Positions 6,415 through 9,600 of a stretch of 9,600 nt of DNA are shown one piece after another (the first letter of the stretch is position 1; each line of letters opens with the position of its first letter). This stretch comes from an uncultured bacterium. Its GTDB lineage: Bacteria; Eisenbacteria; RBG-16-71-46; CAIMUX01. Where the stretch lies: assembly GCA_946886185.1 (NCBI GenBank), contig CAMPIC010000068.1, forward strand, positions 1-9,600, in the 5' to 3' direction. A model generated the notes under the pieces. The model was not told the DNA's origin and did not search any database. It saw nothing but the letters and a program-made list of their open reading frames with translations. The translations under genes and the position numbers were made by a program.

Positions 6415-7236
6415 ATGGTGTGGTCACTGGAAGGTCGGAGCGCGGTCTGTTCCGCGGCCAGCCGAGGTTTGGGACTCGGGATCGCGACCGAGCTGGCGCG
6501 GGCCGGAGCGCGGACTCTGCTCATCAGTCGTAACCGGGAGCGCCTCGACGAGGCTGCCGAGCGCATCGTGCGCACCATCGAGGAGGAGGGAGCGTATCCC
6601 GGAGTGGTCGCATGGCATCGTCCCGACACTCTGCCGCTCGACCTCGCGACGGAGGGCGCCGCCACGCGGATCATCGAAACCGCGGCGCAGCGTCTCGGGT
6701 CGCTGGATGTGCTCGTGTACAACGTGGGCGGCCCGCGACCGGGGCGACTCGAACAGCTCGCGGAGGCGGACTGGCAAGATGGATACGCCCAGCTGATTCG
6801 TGGCTTCGTCGAGCAGTTCCGGGCCGCGCTTCCTTGGCTGAGGAAGAGTCCCGCTCCGCGAGTTCTGGTCGTCACCTCCAGCACCGCGCGCCAACCGATT
6901 CCGGGACTCCTTCTCTCCAACACGTTCCGCGCCGGCGTGGTCGGGCTTGTGAAGTCGCTCGCGCAGGAATATGGACCGGAAGGCATTCTGGTCAACAACC
7001 TCGCTCCCGGAATGTTCGCGACGGAGCGCTTGCGCGAGCTCGACGCGATCGCGGCCCGTGACAGCGGGAAGAGCGAGGATGAAGTGCAGAAAGAACGCAT
7101 CCGACAAATCCCGATCGGGCGTTACGGGGAGCCGAGAGAACTGGGCAGGGCGGCGGTGTTCCTCGCATCATCCGCGAACAGCATGATCACCGGACAGACG
7201 ATCCTGATCGACGGCGGACTCTATCGGGGGCTCTGA
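6415..7236 (+). CDS. Atypical short-chain dehydrogenase/reductase (FabG-like, non-canonical active site)
   Basis: 273 residues, with a Rossmann-fold SDR layout. The cofactor loop reads S13-A-A-S-R-G18-L-G20 in place of TGxxxGxG. The NNAG segment is N103-V-G-G-P. The strand before the active site ends in VVTSS (S155), followed by PG...VNNLAPG (about 190-199) and the C-terminal MITGQTILIDGG. By the S-x12-Y-x3-K spacing, the catalytic Tyr position is S168 and the Lys position is R172 (LSNTFRAG). The tetrad Asn position is probably Q126. This set of substitutions matches a known FabG-like SDR subgroup with an imperfect NAD motif and tetrad (cd05344-like, recalled from memory). It may be a reductase with altered chemistry or a non-catalytic relative; the substrate is unknown. 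The SDR fold is certain. It starts 56 bases from the divergent membrane-protein gene and is followed 69 bases later by the hydrolase gene, so the two enzymes probably share a transcript. Confidence 0.9.
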   Translation: MVWSLEGRSAVCSAASRGLGLGIATELARAGARTLLISRNRERLDEAAERIVRTIEEEGAYPGVVAWHRPDTLPLDLATEGAATRIIETAAQRLGSLDVLVYNVGGPRPGRLEQLAEADWQDGYAQLIRGFVEQFRAALPWLRKSPAPRVLVVTSSTARQPIPGLLLSNTFRAGVVGLVKSLAQEYGPEGILVNNLAPGMFATERLRELDAIAARDSGKSEDEVQKERIRQIPIGRYGEPRELGRAAVFLASSANSMITGQTILIDGGLYRGL

Positions 7237-7291
7237 TGCAAAGGAGGCCGCAAGAACCCGGTCACGACGAGCCGATGGGGAAGATCACAAC

Positions 7292-7298
7292 AAGGAGG
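7292..7298 (+). promoter_or_regulatory. Ribosome binding site of the dienelactone hydrolase gene
   Basis: AAGGAGG, a near-perfect anti-16S match, lies 7 bases before the ATG at 7306. A second AAAGGAGG at 7240-7247 has no suitably placed in-frame start for this gene. Confidence 0.8.
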
Positions 7299-7305
7299 CC
7301 CATCC

Positions 7306-8187
7306 ATGAACCGCGAGATCATCGACCTCTACGATCGCTACACCCACAGCCACTTGGATCGACGGACTTTCCTGGAGCGATTGGCCGCGCTGGTAGGAAG
7401 CGCTGCGGCCGCCAACGCGATGCTACCCCTGCTCGAGAACGACTATGCCCGGGCCGCGATGGTGCCGGAAGACGACGCGCGCATCCAGGCGTTGTTCGTC
7501 GAGTATCCGGGCGCCGAAGGAAACATGCGGGGCTATCTCGCGCATCCTGCGGACAAGGCGGGCGAGACCGCGAGCGCGATGAAGTATCCGGCGGTGGTCG
7601 TGATCCACGAGAATCGCGGGCTAAATCCGCACATCCAGGATGTCGTGCGCCGTTTCGCAGTCGCGGGATACGTGGCGCTCGGCCCCGATGCGCTCTCCGC
7701 GACCGGCGGGACTCCCGCGAACGAGGATGAAGCGCGCGAAAAGATCGGGAAGCTCGACGCCGTCGCGACTCTGCGGGACTTCCAGGCCTCCGTCGCATAC
7801 CTGCGGACGCATCCTCGATCGAATGGCAACGTGGGATGCGTGGGGTTCTGTTGGGGCGGCGCGATGGTGAATCAGCTCGCGGTCCACGTGCCGGATTTGA
7901 AAGCGGCGGTCGCGTTTTATGGACGCGTGGCGGCGCTGGAGGATGTTCCGAAGATCCAAGCGCCGCTCCTCCTTCACTACGCGGGCCGGGACGAGCGGAT
8001 CAACGCGGATGTGCCGGCGTATCGGCAAGCTCTCGAGGATGCCGGCAAGGAAGTCACGGTCTACATGTATCCCGACGTGGACCACGCGTTCCACAACGAC
8101 ACCAATTCCGCGCGGTACAACGAGGAAGCCGCGAAGCTCGCGTGGGATCGCACTCTCGCGTTCCTTGCGGAGAAGCTCGCGCGTTAG
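7306..8187 (+). CDS. Dienelactone hydrolase family protein with twin-arginine-like leader
   Basis: 293 residues. An alpha/beta-hydrolase of the dienelactone hydrolase (carboxymethylenebutenolidase) family. The nucleophile is C182 in GFCWGG, the acid D229 in AGRDERIN and the base H260 in DVDHAFHND; E102 in HENRG is the conserved Glu that orients the Cys. All diagnostic residues are present, so it is probably active on a lactone or ester. The real substrate is unknown, as most genomic members are not in chloroaromatic pathways. It is about 55 residues longer than the classic 236-residue enzyme because of an N-terminal extension: MNREIIDLYDRYTH, then LDRRTFLERL and an Ala-rich hydrophobic stretch (about 25-42). 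The twin Arg (19-20) before TFL suggests Tat export, though this extension also occurs in YghX-type relatives. It probably follows the SDR in one operon and converges on the FG-GAP gene. Confidence 0.92.
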   Translation: MNREIIDLYDRYTHSHLDRRTFLERLAALVGSAAAANAMLPLLENDYARAAMVPEDDARIQALFVEYPGAEGNMRGYLAHPADKAGETASAMKYPAVVVIHENRGLNPHIQDVVRRFAVAGYVALGPDALSATGGTPANEDEAREKIGKLDAVATLRDFQASVAYLRTHPRSNGNVGCVGFCWGGAMVNQLAVHVPDLKAAVAFYGRVAALEDVPKIQAPLLLHYAGRDERINADVPAYRQALEDAGKEVTVYMYPDVDHAFHNDTNSARYNEEAAKLAWDRTLAFLAEKLAR

Positions 8188-8259
8188 CGACCGTAGCGCG
8201 GTTGACGCAGCGACTGCCCGACCTCGACGGCTCACAGGGCGAGATCCCGAGCCCGGTGA

Positions 8260-8275
8260 ACGACCGGTCGGTCGT
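8260..8275. terminator. Weak inverted repeat between convergent genes
   Basis: ACGACCG (8260-8266) and CGGTCGT (8269-8275) are perfect inverted repeats. With a realistic 4-base loop they form a 6-bp GC-rich stem. They lie in the 96-base gap between the hydrolase stop (8187) and the opposite-strand stop (8284). Neither side has a U-tract, so a role as bidirectional terminator is only possible. Confidence 0.3.
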
Positions 8276-8283
8276 CGCAGTGC

Positions 8284-9600
8284 CTAGTCGATCACGACGA
8301 GGCGGAGCGTCCCGACTTCCTGCGCGGAAGCAAGTCGAGCGAAGTAGACGCCGCTCGCGACCGAACGTCCGCTGTCGTCGCGACGGTCCCACTCCCAGAT
8401 GCGCAATCCCTCGGACACCGATCCGCGATGGAGCGATCGCACCTCGCGACCTGACACGTCGATGATGTCGAGCGAGGCTTCCGGCACGCTCCGTCCGCGA
8501 TAGCGCAGCTGCGTGATCGTTCGCACCGGATTGGGAGCGGCGCTCAGTCCGGAGACAGGCAAAACCGTCTCCGCGGTTCCCGATGCGGTCTGGCGGTTGT
8601 AGTAGACGAAGTTTCCGACGCCGGAATCCCAGGTGGTGACGCCCAGATCCAAATCGGTGGAGTAGGTGAATTCGATCGAGACTCCTTCGCCCGCGGCCGG
8701 AGGGGTCGCGAGCGAGATCCATCCATGGGTCAAACTGAAGCAGTAATCGCCTGGGTCCGCGAGCACGCCGCCGATCCGCACCGCGTCGATCGAGTGCACG
8801 GGCGCGTCGCCGACGGAGAAGAACGTGCGCGCGCCGTCGCCGATGGCGTAGGCGCCGCCATTGTCGAAGAGAGCGTCGTTGTCCACGTCTCCCCAGAACA
8901 TGTTCTCGACCACGGAGCTCCGGGTGCTGCTCCAGACCGGCGCCGGCGTGAGCGAACCGCCGAGGTTCTCGTAGAAGCGCGAAAGCTCCCACCAACCGCT
9001 CACCGCGAGGTCGAGGTCCGCATCGTGATCGAGGTCGACCCACGAGGCATGCGATCCGTACCCGCCGGAAGCGGACGTCCAGGCTGGAACGGTCGCGAAC
9101 TCGCCCGCGTGATTGGCGTACACCTTGAACTTTCCCGCGCCGCCGAGCTGGAAATTGTCCGCGACCGCGAGCTCCGGATATCCATCTCCATCCAAATCGC
9201 CGAAGGAGGCGGAGTTTCCGAAGGAAGGCATATCGCCGCTCTCCCACGTCGCGGTGGTCGCAATCCCTCCTCCGGAGGTCTGATCGTTCCGATAGATCCG
9301 GTTCGGCCCACTGATCCCGCAGAACCCCACGTCCAGATCTCCATCCAGGTCGTAATCGTCCCATTCCACGTCGAGCGAGTACCCGATCTCGTCCGATTCC
9401 CATCCCGGCGCCGGCGCGAAAGTGCCTCCGTCGTTGAAGAAGATCTTCTGCGAATCGGCGAAGCCGTTGTAACTCTCGCCGGCGGAACAGGCGAGATCGA
9501 GGTCGCCGTCGCCGTCCGCGTCTCCCAATGCGCACGAAAACGTGTAAAAGCTCGGGGACGTCCAGACCGGGTTGCTGGTGAATCCGGTGCCGTCGCCGAG
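8284..9600 (-). CDS. Secreted FG-GAP/VCBS repeat protein with C-terminal sorting domain, 5' end outside window
   Basis: The frame ends at TAG (8284-8286) and stays open to the right edge. The TTG at 9528 is internal, since the upstream codons continue the repeat (NPVWTSPSFYTFSCALGDADG). At least 438 residues are visible. The N-terminal visible part holds five FG-GAP/VCBS-type units with D-x-D-x-D-G-D-x-D calcium loops (DADGDGDLD, DYDLDGDLD, DLDGDGYPE, DLDHDADLD and a degenerate DVDNDALFD) at a period of about 50-55 residues, probably blades of a beta-propeller. A beta-rich domain of about 80 residues follows (GDYCFSLTHGWISL, GVSIEFTYS). The final 85 or so residues (about 8547 to the end) are a FlgD/T9SS-like C-terminal domain (APNPV, DVSGREVRSL, WDRRDDSGRSV, GVYFARL). 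Its role is probably surface-exposed or secreted; the ligand is unknown. The signal peptide should lie beyond the window. Confidence 0.85.
   Translation of the reverse strand, partial: LGDGTGFTSNPVWTSPSFYTFSCALGDADGDGDLDLACSAGESYNGFADSQKIFFNDGGTFAPAPGWESDEIGYSLDVEWDDYDLDGDLDVGFCGISGPNRIYRNDQTSGGGIATTATWESGDMPSFGNSASFGDLDGDGYPELAVADNFQLGGAGKFKVYANHAGEFATVPAWTSASGGYGSHASWVDLDHDADLDLAVSGWWELSRFYENLGGSLTPAPVWSSTRSSVVENMFWGDVDNDALFDNGGAYAIGDGARTFFSVGDAPVHSIDAVRIGGVLADPGDYCFSLTHGWISLATPPAAGEGVSIEFTYSTDLDLGVTTWDSGVGNFVYYNRQTASGTAETVLPVSGLSAAPNPVRTITQLRYRGRSVPEASLDIIDVSGREVRSLHRGSVSEGLRIWEWDRRDDSGRSVASGVYFARLASAQEVGTLRLVVID
8860..9600 (-). repeat. FG-GAP/VCBS calcium-loop repeats (five units visible)
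   Basis: The calcium loops begin on the minus strand near 9522, 9357, 9198, 9036 and 8889, spaced 55, 53, 54 and 49 codons. Each loop is preceded by about 15-20 residues from a P-x-W-x-S-like element (NPVWTS, APGWES, TATWES, VPAWTS, APVWSS). The last loop has lost part of its Asp pattern. More units probably continue past the right edge. Confidence 0.75.

Noticed and set aside
5297..6796. 499-codon open frame on the + strand across the membrane-protein gene into the SDR
   Set aside because: Arg/Asp/His-rich composition typical of an antisense frame; it crosses the well-supported SDR start and has no domain signal.
7240..7247. AAAGGAGG Shine-Dalgarno-like sequence just after the SDR stop
   Set aside because: No start codon at suitable distance opens a credible gene; the hydrolase uses the second site at 7292-7298.
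7236..7730. 164-codon frame starting ATG at 7236, overlapping the SDR stop (TGATG) and the hydrolase gene
   Set aside because: The stop/start overlap looks like translational coupling, but the protein is Arg/Pro/Gly-rich without motifs and lies out of frame over a hydrolase with all catalytic residues and its own strong Shine-Dalgarno site.
8054..9535. 493-codon open frame on the - strand overlapping the FG-GAP gene and the hydrolase end
   Set aside because: Extremely Arg-rich off-frame translation; the competing frame has calcium loops and a C-terminal domain.

Overview
This is a high-GC (about 60-65% by eye) bacterial window made of ordinary protein-coding genes. I see no rRNA, tRNA, CRISPR array, insertion sequence or phage module. 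Three of the seven genes encode exported proteins that end in the same type of C-terminal Ig-like module (FlgD-like / T9SS type A sorting-domain-like, with an NPF/NPV, 'D-x-x-GR-x-VR', 'W-D/N-G' and 'GTYFAR' pattern). Together with Pmp-like beta-helix and FG-GAP/VCBS proteins, this style is typical of the FCB superphylum and neighbouring high-GC candidate phyla such as Candidatus Eisenbacteria. That placement is an inference from protein architecture, not from a marker gene.

Layout, left to right. (1) 1-938 (+): the 3' part of a lipoprotein whose start lies outside the window. A lipobox is visible at its left edge, and it carries six L(T/S)xxQ motifs arranged as three tandem CpxP/Spy-like helical modules. 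It is closed by a strong intrinsic terminator at about 993-1032. (2) 1101-3230 (+): a secreted beta-helix protein with Chlamydia-Pmp-like GGA(I/V)/FxxN turns and a C-terminal sorting-like domain. (3) 3237-4952 (-): a secreted HExxH zinc metalloprotease of M30-like type with the same kind of C-terminal domain. It converges on gene 2 with only 6 bases between the stop codons. (4) 5027-6358 (-): a two-TM inner-membrane protein with a DUF697/YcjF-like core, upstream of the protease on the same strand. (5) 6415-7236 (+): an atypical short-chain dehydrogenase/reductase, divergent from gene 4. (6) 7306-8187 (+): a dienelactone hydrolase-family protein with a twin-arginine-like leader, probably co-transcribed with gene 5. 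(7) 8284-9600 (-): the C-terminal part of a secreted FG-GAP/VCBS calcium-loop repeat protein with the third copy of the sorting-like domain. Its N-terminus lies beyond the right edge.

Functionally the window splits into an envelope/secretome set (genes 1, 2, 3, 7), an uncharacterised membrane protein (4) and a small cytoplasmic/exported enzyme pair (5, 6). The secretome proteins probably share one export and anchoring route through their common C-terminal domain but need not work together. I found no convincing evidence for a new defence or mobile system. The points most worth following are the triple LTxxQ lipoprotein, the trio of C-terminal domains, the SDR with a substituted catalytic triad, and the DUF697-like protein without a visible GTPase partner.
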